From Flavobacterium amnicola (GTDB lineage Bacteria > Bacteroidota > Bacteroidia > Flavobacteriales > Flavobacteriaceae): a DNA stretch of 64,000 bases. This document shows positions 1 to 6,858 of this stretch, piece by piece. The stretch lies in contig NZ_SBKO01000001.1 in NCBI RefSeq assembly GCF_004122165.1, positions 1,116,001 to 1,180,000 on the forward strand, given 5' to 3'. Position 1 is the stretch's first letter. The number at the start of each line of letters is the position of its first letter. The translations under genes were made by a program, and so were the position numbers. The notes beneath the pieces were generated by a model. It did not search any database and was not told the origin of the DNA. It was given only the letters and a program-made list of their open reading frames with translations.

Positions 1-164
1 TATTTATTGGAGTAAATGCGTCTATGCTTGACTTTTCTAATTTATTTGAAGGTCAGAGTTTAATTGCAATCATTGGTATTTTAGCCACCATGTGTGCTAT
101 TGTTTTGTTGTTGATTTTTAATATGTCAAGATCAATAGCGAATAAATTAAAGAAACATTCTTAA
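1..164 (+). CDS. C-terminal fragment of a membrane protein (cut by window edge)
   Basis: An open frame runs in from the left edge (codons in phase from base 3) and stops at 162-164. The visible 53 or so residues contain one clear hydrophobic helix (IAIIGILATMCAIVLLLIF) followed by a short basic tail rich in Lys and Arg, as expected for the cytoplasmic end of an integral membrane protein. The stop codon directly abuts the ATG of the next gene at 165, so the two are probably co-transcribed. Too little is visible to name the family. Confidence 0.6.
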   Translation, partial: FIGVNASMLDFSNLFEGQSLIAIIGILATMCAIVLLLIFNMSRSIANKLKKHS

Positions 165-779
165 ATGTTTGATGTTCTTATTATTGGCGGAGGAGTTTCT
201 GGGGTTTCGTGTGCTATGATTTTAGGGTCGGCTCATAAGAAAGCTTTCGTTCAAGATAAAAAAATCGCCATCATAACCCATCAAAAAGCATCATCTCTTC
301 AAGAGGCTATTTTTTATAATGCTTACGGAATCCCAGCTGGAAAGTTAGGCGCCGATTTATTAGTGGAAACTACACAACAACTTCATGAAAAATATCCGCA
401 TATTCTTCAAATCGAAGAGGAAAAAGTAATGAAAGTAACTCCTTTGGAAGAAGGGTATGAGATAGAAACGAATAAAGAGGTCTATCAAAGTAAAATAGTG
501 GTAATCGGAATTGGTTCTTCCAATTTGTTTGCCATCGAAGGATTACTACATTATGTTGAGCCGCATCAAAAATCAGTACCCGAAAAACAACGCATTCAAC
601 TTAAAAATATCGATCACAAAGTAGCAGAAGGCATTTATGTGTGTGGTACTTTAGCTGGACATAGAAGTCAATTGTCTATTGCAGCCGGAAGTGGTGCAGC
701 GGTAGCGACTGATATTTTAGTATTGTGGAACAATGGGGTAGAAACCCATAGTCATGACAGTATTAAAGTGAAGGAATAA
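165..779 (+). CDS. Short FAD/NAD(P)-dependent oxidoreductase, thioredoxin-reductase-like
   Basis: This 204-residue protein starts with a Rossmann dinucleotide-binding signature (GGGVSG, residues 8-13) directly at the N-terminus. A second beta-strand/glycine segment (VVIGIGSS) lies near 112-119 and a C-terminal GIYVCG segment near 156-161 resembles the flavoprotein motif that contacts FAD in thioredoxin reductase relatives. It is much shorter than typical thioredoxin reductases (over 300 residues), and neither a CxxC redox motif nor a separate NADPH domain is visible. It is probably a single-domain FAD-binding reductase whose electron partner is unknown. It abuts the upstream membrane-protein gene (stop 162-164, start 165) and converges on the S41 protease gene with almost no gap. 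Confidence 0.75.
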   Translation: MFDVLIIGGGVSGVSCAMILGSAHKKAFVQDKKIAIITHQKASSLQEAIFYNAYGIPAGKLGADLLVETTQQLHEKYPHILQIEEEKVMKVTPLEEGYEIETNKEVYQSKIVVIGIGSSNLFAIEGLLHYVEPHQKSVPEKQRIQLKNIDHKVAEGIYVCGTLAGHRSQLSIAAGSGAAVATDILVLWNNGVETHSHDSIKVKE

Positions 780-780
780 T

Positions 781-2355
781 TTAATTCTTCAACGCTTCTT
801 TAACCATCAAATCATCTTTCAAAACAATAAGGTAATAATATTGTTCGCCAAGTAATTGTCGGCAAAATTCGGCGGTAAGATACCGTTTCACGTAGTTTTT
901 ATTCGCCTCCAAATCCATGTAAGCATCCGATTCGTAGATGTGTTTTTTAAATAATTCAAAATAGAAATCAGCACGATTGACTTTGTCTATTATCTGATGG
1001 TATTTTAATTTGGAAAAGGCTTTTCTGTCGGTATCAATAATTTTAAACACAAAATTCATCGTTACTCCCGATTGCATTAACATTGGAACCATCTCATTTC
1101 CTTTAGTAGCTTCAATGGGAGTGAAAATATCCGGAACAATACCCCCGCCGCCATAAACGATTTTTCCTTTTGGCGTTTTGAATTTTAAGGTGTCGGCTAC
1201 CTTAATACTGTCTTTGGCGTATAATTCGCCATTATGATACCGTGCAAGGAATTCATTTAAATACTCTTCGCTGCCATTTTCGTAAGGTTTTTGTATGGAA
1301 CGACCAGTTGGTGTGTAGTAGCGGGCAATTGTTAATCGAACACTTGATCCATCTTTGAAAGGCATATCGCGTTGTACTAGTCCTTTACCAAACGAACGAC
1401 GACCAATTACTAATCCGCGGTCATTGTCTTGAATAGCTCCTGCTACAATTTCACTGGCTGAAGCCGAGTTTTCATTGATTAAAATGGCCACTTTTCCGTT
1501 TTCAAAAATACCATTTTTCGTAGCGAAGGTTTTGTCTATTTTTCCTTTTTTATTTTTGGTAAAAACAATCAACTTATTGTCTTTTAAAAAATCATCGGCA
1601 ATTTTAATAGCTTCTTCCATATAGCCACCGCTGTTGTCGCGTAAGTCTAAAATTAAACTGTTCGCCCCTTTTTTGATCAGTTGTGAAAGACCGATTTCAA
1701 ATTCCCGATACGTAGTTTCGGCAAAACGATTGATTTTGATGTATCCCGTGTTTTTATTGACCATTAGCGCAACGTCAACGCTTTTTACGGGAATGGTGTT
1801 TCGGGTAACATTGACTTTGAGTTGTTTGCCTTCCGATTTTCGGTAAATGGTAAGCAAAACATTTGAGTCAGGTTCGCCTTTCAATACTTTATAAAGTTTG
1901 TCTGAATTTACTTTTTTTCCAAAGAGTTTGTGGTTGTCGGCAAATAAAATTCGGTCGCCTGCTTTTATTCCGGCTTTCTCTGAGGGTCCACCTTTGACAG
2001 GATTAATCACGATGACAGAGTCTTTTTCAATAAAAAAATTAACCCCAATTCCCACAAAATTACCGCGCATGTCTTGAGCAGCATCTTCCGCTTCATTTTT
2101 TGCAATGTAAATGGAGTGTGGGTCGAGTTTTTCTAAAATCCCGGTAACGGTTTGATCAACAATAGAGTCGGTATTCACATCGTCTACATATTCGGAATCA
2201 ATAAAATCAATCAGTCGACTTAATTTTTGTTTGGTTTCGTTTTTGGAAGTGATTGTAGGCGATGGAGGTACTGCAATAAATATACCTCCTAGCAAAAATC
2301 CAACCGCTAGTGTTGAAAAAAGTAGTAGTGGGAGATATACTTTGTTGATCTTCAT
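781..2355 (-). CDS. S41 family C-terminal processing peptidase (CtpA-like)
   Basis: This is a 524-residue serine protease of the tail-specific (CtpA) family, which trims or degrades envelope proteins outside the cytoplasmic membrane. Residues 7-30 form a signal anchor. A PDZ domain lies at about 95-180 (GVNFFIEKDSVIVINPVKGG followed by AGIKAGDRIL). The protease core contains LILDLRDNSGG (about 234-244), the NSASASE motif with probable nucleophile Ser299, and FGKGLVQ with probable general base Lys324. These Ser/Lys catalytic residues are the ones known for this family. It is probably co-transcribed with the deaminase gene just upstream (gap of six bases). A second, larger S41 protease is encoded at 32094-34247. 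Confidence 0.93.
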   Translation of the reverse strand: MKINKVYLPLLLFSTLAVGFLLGGIFIAVPPSPTITSKNETKQKLSRLIDFIDSEYVDDVNTDSIVDQTVTGILEKLDPHSIYIAKNEAEDAAQDMRGNFVGIGVNFFIEKDSVIVINPVKGGPSEKAGIKAGDRILFADNHKLFGKKVNSDKLYKVLKGEPDSNVLLTIYRKSEGKQLKVNVTRNTIPVKSVDVALMVNKNTGYIKINRFAETTYREFEIGLSQLIKKGANSLILDLRDNSGGYMEEAIKIADDFLKDNKLIVFTKNKKGKIDKTFATKNGIFENGKVAILINENSASASEIVAGAIQDNDRGLVIGRRSFGKGLVQRDMPFKDGSSVRLTIARYYTPTGRSIQKPYENGSEEYLNEFLARYHNGELYAKDSIKVADTLKFKTPKGKIVYGGGGIVPDIFTPIEATKGNEMVPMLMQSGVTMNFVFKIIDTDRKAFSKLKYHQIIDKVNRADFYFELFKKHIYESDAYMDLEANKNYVKRYLTAEFCRQLLGEQYYYLIVLKDDLMVKEALKN

Positions 2356-2361
2356 TTTAAT

Positions 2362-2790
2362 TTATTCTAAGTCTTCAATATGCTGGACTTCTACTCCGGC
2401 TTTTAACAAAAATTGCAATCCGGAATCGTCTTTGTAACCTTCTTGATACACGACGCGTTTGATGCCCGATTGATGTATTAATTTACTACATTCTTTACAA
2501 GGCGATAGCGTGATGTATAAAGTAGCGTCTTTACATGATTGTGTCGAATTGGCTACTTTTAAAATTGCATTGGCTTCGGCATGTAAAACGTACCAATGGG
2601 TTAAATTATTTTCATCCTCACAACAATTTTCAAATCCAGATGGAGTGCCATTATATCCATCAGATATGATCATTCTATCACGTACAATAATCGCGCCAAC
2701 TTGTTTTCTTTGACAATAAGAAAGTTTACTCCACTCTTTTGCTAAACGTAAGTAAGCTTTGTCGTATTTGTTTAATTTTTGTTCTTTCAT
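2362..2790 (-). CDS. dCMP deaminase family protein (ComEB-like)
   Basis: This 142-residue protein is a zinc-dependent cytidine/deoxycytidylate deaminase. Zinc ligands and the catalytic glutamate are visible as HAEANAI (His70, Glu72) and SPCKECSKLI (Cys98, Cys101), and the N-terminal part contains GAIIVRDRMIISDGYNG, usual for dCMP deaminases. The family converts dCMP to dUMP for dTTP synthesis; the name ComEB comes from the Bacillus competence operon and does not imply a role in uptake here. It sits between hupE-like and S41 protease genes on the same strand with gaps under ten bases, so the three are probably one operon. Confidence 0.9.
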   Translation of the reverse strand: MKEQKLNKYDKAYLRLAKEWSKLSYCQRKQVGAIIVRDRMIISDGYNGTPSGFENCCEDENNLTHWYVLHAEANAILKVANSTQSCKDATLYITLSPCKECSKLIHQSGIKRVVYQEGYKDDSGLQFLLKAGVEVQHIEDLE

Positions 2791-2797
2791 TCTGATT

Positions 2798-3391
2798 TTA
2801 TCGGTGCCAAATTGGACTTTGTATGATTAACGGAGTTACCACTCCAATGATAAATGCTGACATTACGAGTGTCCAATCGCGTTTTGAAAAGCGAAAAACG
2901 GTTTGTACTATAAAAGATAGAATTAGTGCAATAAGCACCACTATCAATTGTGCGCATTCAATTCCAAGGGCGAATTCGCCTAACGGCAATAATTTATCGG
3001 AAGCATTTCCAGGTAAAATAGTTTTGAAATAGTTTGAAAACCCTAATCCGTGAATAATTCCAAATAAAAGGGTGACAATGGCCACGAGTGTAATGCTTTC
3101 GCCTTTGCTGCTTTTGCCTGCGGTGAATAAATTAAAAAGGGCAACAATTAATATGGTAATCGGAATTAAAAACTCCACTAAATTTTCTTTGATATAAATG
3201 ATTCCGTAAACGGATAATATTAAGGAAATGGTATGACCTAAAGTAAATAAACTGACTAATAATAGCCATTTTCTCCAGTCGTTGAATGTATAAGGGATGG
3301 TAATTCCGATTAAAAATAAAACATGATCGTAAGCATTAATGTCCAATACATGTCGTAAACCAATTTCGAAGTAGAGCCAAAAATCTTGCAT
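2798..3391 (-). CDS. HupE/UreJ-like integral membrane protein
   Basis: This 197-residue protein has about six hydrophobic segments and an N-terminal signature (HVLDINAYDHVLFLIG) with conserved His and Asp typical of the HupE/UreJ_2 family. Members are linked to nickel or cobalt transport in hydrogenase and urease systems, but many Bacteroidota copies have no such genes nearby and their substrate is unknown. No hydrogenase or urease gene lies in this window, so metal transport is only inferred from the family. It is the first gene of the three-gene minus-strand group; a TAAGTTTG -7-like box reads on the minus strand at 3424-3417, and three TAACC pentamers lie in its leader. Confidence 0.8.
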   Translation of the reverse strand: MQDFWLYFEIGLRHVLDINAYDHVLFLIGITIPYTFNDWRKWLLLVSLFTLGHTISLILSVYGIIYIKENLVEFLIPITILIVALFNLFTAGKSSKGESITLVAIVTLLFGIIHGLGFSNYFKTILPGNASDKLLPLGEFALGIECAQLIVVLIALILSFIVQTVFRFSKRDWTLVMSAFIIGVVTPLIIQSPIWHR

Positions 3392-3394
3392 AAG

Positions 3395-3411
3395 GGTTAG
3401 GTTAGGTTAGG
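3395..3411. repeat. GGTTA pentamer, three tandem copies
   Basis: Three perfect GGTTA units (3395-3409) followed by GG lie four bases upstream of the hupE-like start codon. On the coding strand they read TAACC. They occupy the untranslated leader between the predicted -7 box and the ATG. Confidence 0.85.
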
Positions 3412-3560
3412 AAATTCAAACTTACAAATTTATTTGATTTCCTATTTGATAATGATTCGTTTTTTAAACGGAATAGGGTGTCGCAATGTCTCTTGTTTGT
3501 TTTGGCTATAAGTAAACCTGTTGTAATTGCAATTTCTTGATTTTATTGCGAGTGACATTT

Positions 3561-3591
3561 TTTGAAAACATTTATAGATTAAGTATATTTG
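3561..3591 (+). promoter_or_regulatory. Bacteroidota-type promoter of the TerB-like gene
   Basis: TTTG at 3561-3564, a 19-nt spacer and TATATTTG at 3584-3591 match the known Bacteroidota sigma-A consensus (TTTG, about 19 nt, TAnnTTTG) exactly. The box ends 25 nt before the ATG at 3617. Confidence 0.8.
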
Positions 3592-3616
3592 TATAAAATA
3601 TTAAAAAAAACAAACT

Positions 3617-4048
3617 ATGTCATTTTCCGATTTATTTGATAGCGAATTTAAGGCCAGAAATAAAGGTCATTTTTCTGCGATTGTACGTGTTGCGATTGCT
3701 GATGGTGATTTAACTGCTGAAGAAAAACAATTTTTAGACAAATTAAAAAGCCGCCTAGAAATTTCTGATGCCGAATATGAAGAAATTCTTGAAAATCCAT
3801 TAAAATATCCAATTAATCCACCATCATTACATGTGCAACGTATTGAGCGTTTGTTTGATTTGTCAAGAATGGTGTATGCAGATCATGTACTTGGTCCAAA
3901 ACAAAAAGAAATACTTACTAAATTTGCATTAGCCTTAGGTTTTACGCCTGGAAATGTAAATTATATCGTAGATAAAGCATTGTCACTTTTAATGTTGGAA
4001 GTAGATTTGGATACCTTTGTATATGAAATGCAACATATGAACAAATAA
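3617..4048 (+). CDS. TerB-like (tellurite resistance fold) cytoplasmic protein
   Basis: This 143-residue, mostly helical acidic protein carries the TerB-type core: FSAIVRVAIADGDLTAEEKQFLDKL at residues 20-44, where an acidic turn (ADGDLTAEE) resembles the metal-binding loop of TerB/DjlA-like domains, and a matching C-terminal half (KEILTKFALALGF). There is no signal peptide. The family is widespread and its role is poorly defined; tellurite resistance itself should not be assumed. It is a single-gene unit with its own strong promoter and terminator. Confidence 0.75.
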   Translation: MSFSDLFDSEFKARNKGHFSAIVRVAIADGDLTAEEKQFLDKLKSRLEISDAEYEEILENPLKYPINPPSLHVQRIERLFDLSRMVYADHVLGPKQKEILTKFALALGFTPGNVNYIVDKALSLLMLEVDLDTFVYEMQHMNK

Positions 4049-4074
4049 AAAAAGCTCCAAATGGAGCTTTTTTA
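4046..4074 (+). terminator. Intrinsic terminator after the TerB-like gene
   Basis: AAAGCTCC (4051-4058) pairs with GGAGCTTT (4063-4070) around a 4-nt loop and is followed by T residues. Flanking A and T runs extend the stem and make it usable from both strands, which fits the convergent usp gene ending at 4092. Confidence 0.85.
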
Positions 4075-4091
4075 TTTGTTATGTGTAAGGT

Positions 4092-4916
4092 TTAGATTTT
4101 AAAAGTAATAACTGGTTTCGAAGCGTGATTTACCAATCCTTCGCTAATACTTCCGTTGAAAAAATGGTACAAGCTGGTTCTTCCATGTGTACACATTCCG
4201 ACTAAATCAGCATTAACACTATTGGAAAAATTAAGAATTCCAGTTTCAATGTTTGAGTCGTTGTAAATGTGCAATGAATAGTTGTCAATAGAATAACTTG
4301 AAACAAAATCTTTCATTGTTTTTTGTGCTTGATGTGACGTTTTGAAGCTGTTAGGCGTGTTAATCATTACCAGATCAAGATGAGAGCCAAGCATTTTGGC
4401 AAGTTTCATGACTTTTTCGAAAGAACTTCTTGTTTCTTCAGAAAAATCGGAAGCAAATACAAATCTATTGGCATTGAAATTTGGGCTGTCGTTTTTAATT
4501 ACTAAAACCGGAGCTTCAGAATTTCTGACAATCTTTTCAGTGGTAGAGCCTACTAATAATTCTTTAAATCCAGAAGCGCCATGGGAACCCATTACCACCA
4601 TGTCGATATCATAATCTTCGCTATGTTTTATGATTCCTTCAAAGGCTCTTTCGTATTTAATGGCTTCTGTAACTTTAATTCCTGTTAAATAATCTCTGGT
4701 TAAAAGTTCTTCTAACCTTTCATGCGCTTTGTTTAAGAATAGCATAATTTCAGGTATCGCCGCTCCAGAACTTACAGCATCTGCCATTTGTGACGGTAAT
4801 TCAAGCATGTGTACAATGAAAATCTCTCCGTTGTTATCTTTGGCTATTTTGGCAGCGACTTTTAGGGCGTGTTCTGCATGAGTAGAAAAATCAGTAGGAA
4901 CTAAAATTCGTTTCAT
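4092..4916 (-). CDS. Universal stress protein with two tandem Usp domains
   Basis: The 274-residue product (start chosen at MKRILVPTDFS, base 4916, the canonical Usp beginning; an upstream in-frame ATG at 4964 would add 16 atypical residues) contains two UspA folds of about 140 residues each. The first has an intact ATP-binding motif of the G-2x-G-9x-G(S/T) form (GSHG...GS). In the second (CTHG...GS) the first Gly is replaced by Cys, so nucleotide binding there may be altered. Usp proteins are cytoplasmic stress and starvation factors; the client of this one is unknown. It is transcribed divergently from rimP. Confidence 0.88.
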   Translation of the reverse strand: MKRILVPTDFSTHAEHALKVAAKIAKDNNGEIFIVHMLELPSQMADAVSSGAAIPEIMLFLNKAHERLEELLTRDYLTGIKVTEAIKYERAFEGIIKHSEDYDIDMVVMGSHGASGFKELLVGSTTEKIVRNSEAPVLVIKNDSPNFNANRFVFASDFSEETRSSFEKVMKLAKMLGSHLDLVMINTPNSFKTSHQAQKTMKDFVSSYSIDNYSLHIYNDSNIETGILNFSNSVNADLVGMCTHGRTSLYHFFNGSISEGLVNHASKPVITFKI

Positions 4917-5022
4917 AATGGTAAGGTTTATGATTAATATTCCGTTTTGCATTTTGTTTGTCACATAAAGGTAAGAAAAATATTAACATAATACAATAAT
5001 TTTATTTTTATAAAAAAAGTAG

Positions 5023-5030
5023 TATATTTG
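5023..5030 (+). promoter_or_regulatory. -7 element of the rimP-nusA-infB operon promoter
   Basis: TATATTTG matches the Bacteroidota -7 consensus TAnnTTTG. The -33 region (around 5000-5003) is T-rich but has no exact TTTG. Transcription would start near 5036, giving a leader of about 57 nt that contains the hairpin at 5061-5081. Confidence 0.65.
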
Positions 5031-5060
5031 CGCCGTTATTTAGCAGTTTATTTAAATAAT

Positions 5061-5086
5061 GAGGCACGCACAGCGTGCCTCTTTTT
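5061..5086 (+). promoter_or_regulatory. Terminator-like hairpin in the rimP leader (candidate attenuator)
   Basis: GAGGCACGC (5061-5069) pairs perfectly with GCGTGCCTC (5073-5081) around the loop ACA and is followed at once by five T residues (5082-5086). This is the form of an intrinsic terminator, but it lies between the operon promoter and the rimP ATG. There is no plus-strand gene just upstream to terminate: usp is divergent and the TerB-like gene already ends with its own terminator 1 kb earlier. The reverse-strand reading has no T-tract. It is therefore best read as a leader attenuator; NusA, encoded by this operon, is itself a termination factor. Confidence 0.7.
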
Positions 5087-5093
5087 ATACAGT

Positions 5094-5558
5094 ATGGGAT
5101 TTAAAGAAAAAGTAAAACAATTATTAGAAGAAGGTTTGGAACAATATCCAAGTCTGTTTCTTATTGATTTAAAGATTGATGATTCCAATAAAATTATTGT
5201 AACTTTAGATGGTGATACCGGAGTGCAATTGCAAGATTGTATCGATATCAGTAGGATGGTTGAGAATAATTTGGATAGAGAAGAACAAGATTTTGCTCTT
5301 GAAGTGGCTTCGGCCGGCGTCTCTTCTCCATTAAAAATGGTTCGTCAGTATAAAAAAAATATTGGTAGAACACTAAAAATTAGAACGGAAGCAGCCACTA
5401 TAGAAGCGTTGCTTGTAGATGCTTCCGATGAGAATATTACAGTTGAGTGGAGTTCAAGAGAACCCAAAAAAATAGGAAAAGGAAAAGAAACAGTGCTTCA
5501 TAACGAAAAAATCGCTTACAGTGATATTAAAGAAGCAGTTGTTACAATAACATTTTAA
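5094..5558 (+). CDS. rimP: Ribosome maturation factor RimP
   Basis: RimP assists late assembly of the 30S ribosomal subunit. The 154-residue product starting at [14 protein letters not shown] has the usual family length and motifs: [19 protein letters not shown] in the N-terminal half and [14 protein letters not shown], the RimP signature, in the middle, followed by the SH3-like C-terminal domain. The frame is open from a TTG at 5028, but that would place the start inside the -7 box, so 5094 is preferred. It is followed by nusA after 14 bases, the conserved order in bacteria. Confidence 0.95.
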   Translation: MGFKEKVKQLLEEGLEQYPSLFLIDLKIDDSNKIIVTLDGDTGVQLQDCIDISRMVENNLDREEQDFALEVASAGVSSPLKMVRQYKKNIGRTLKIRTEAATIEALLVDASDENITVEWSSREPKKIGKGKETVLHNEKIAYSDIKEAVVTITF

Positions 5559-5572
5559 ATTAAAGAGTTGGT

Positions 5573-6814
5573 ATGGAGAATTTAGCATTAATTGATTCAT
5601 TTTCAGAATTTAAAGACGATAAATTAATAGATCGTGTAACGCTTATGGCGATTTTGGAAGATGTGTTTAGAAATGCATTGAAGAAAAAATACGGTTCCGA
5701 TGATAATTTCGATATCATTATCAATCCTGATAAAGGAGATATGGAAATTTGGAGACGTAGAGTTATTGTTGCAGATGAGGACTTAGATTTCGAAAATGAA
5801 GAGATAACACTTTCTGAAGCTAGAAAAATCGAACCTGATTTCGAAATTGGGGAAGAAGTTTCAGAAGAAGTGAAATTAATAGATTTAGGAAGAAGAGCAA
5901 TTTTGGCCTTACGTCAAAACTTGATTTCTAAAATCCATGAACATGACAATACTAATCTTTACAAACAATTTAAAGATTTAATTGGCGATATTTACACGGC
6001 TGAAGTACACCATGTACGTCCAAGAGCGGTAATTCTTGTAGATGATGAAGGGAACGAAATTGTGTTGCCAAAAGAAAAACAAATTCCTTCCGATTTCTTC
6101 CGTAAAGGAGATAACGTTCGTGGAATTATTGAAAACGTTGAGCTTAAAGGAAATAAGCCACAAATTATCATGTCTAGAACTTCAGAAAAATTCTTAGAGA
6201 AATTATTCGAACAAGAAATTCCAGAAGTATTCGACGGATTGATTATGATCAAAAAGGTCGTGCGTATTCCTGGTGAAAAAGCAAAAGTGGCTGTAGATTC
6301 TTATGATGATCGTATTGATCCAGTAGGAGCGTGTGTGGGTATGAAAGGATCTCGTATTCACGGTATTGTTCGTGAGTTAGGAAACGAAAATATTGACGTA
6401 ATCAACTACACAACAAATACGCAATTGTATATTACAAGAGCATTGAGCCCGGCAAAAGTATCTTCCATCAAAATTGATGAAGAGAAAAAAACAGCTGAGG
6501 TTTATTTAAAATTAGAAGAAGTATCTAAAGCGATCGGTCGTGGTGGTCACAATATTAAATTGGCGGGACAACTAACAGGATACGAATTAGATGTTATTAG
6601 AGAAGGAAGTGCAGCAGAAGATGATGATGTTGAATTAACGGAATTCTCAGATGAAATCGATGGATGGATCATTGATGAGTTTGCAAAAATTGGATTGGAT
6701 ACAGCGAAAAGTATCTTAACTCAAAATGTGAACGATTTAGTGCGTCGTACCGATTTAGAAGAAGAAACAATTCTTGAAGTAATCAAGATTTTGAAAGAAG
6801 AATTTGAAGATTAA
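5573..6814 (+). CDS. nusA: Transcription termination/antitermination protein NusA
   Basis: NusA binds RNA polymerase and modulates pausing, termination and antitermination. The 413-residue protein has the N-terminal polymerase-binding domain (about 1-130), an S1 RNA-binding domain (about 135-200) and two KH domains (about 230-345; GACVGMKGSRIHGIVRELGNE, then AIGRGGHNIKLA). A short acidic C-terminal region follows; the tandem acidic repeats of E. coli NusA are not evident. It lies between rimP and infB in the canonical operon and could feed back on the terminator-like hairpin in the operon leader. Confidence 0.96.
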   Translation: MENLALIDSFSEFKDDKLIDRVTLMAILEDVFRNALKKKYGSDDNFDIIINPDKGDMEIWRRRVIVADEDLDFENEEITLSEARKIEPDFEIGEEVSEEVKLIDLGRRAILALRQNLISKIHEHDNTNLYKQFKDLIGDIYTAEVHHVRPRAVILVDDEGNEIVLPKEKQIPSDFFRKGDNVRGIIENVELKGNKPQIIMSRTSEKFLEKLFEQEIPEVFDGLIMIKKVVRIPGEKAKVAVDSYDDRIDPVGACVGMKGSRIHGIVRELGNENIDVINYTTNTQLYITRALSPAKVSSIKIDEEKKTAEVYLKLEEVSKAIGRGGHNIKLAGQLTGYELDVIREGSAAEDDDVELTEFSDEIDGWIIDEFAKIGLDTAKSILTQNVNDLVRRTDLEEETILEVIKILKEEFED

Positions 6815-6858
6815 TCACCTTTTTAATCCACAAAAATAAAATATCATAAATAAAATTT

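Noticed and set aside
5028-5093. N-terminal extension of RimP from a TTG at 5028
   Set aside because: It would start inside the -7 box and translate through the leader hairpin; RimP proteins begin near [11 protein letters not shown] and the 154-residue form has the usual length.
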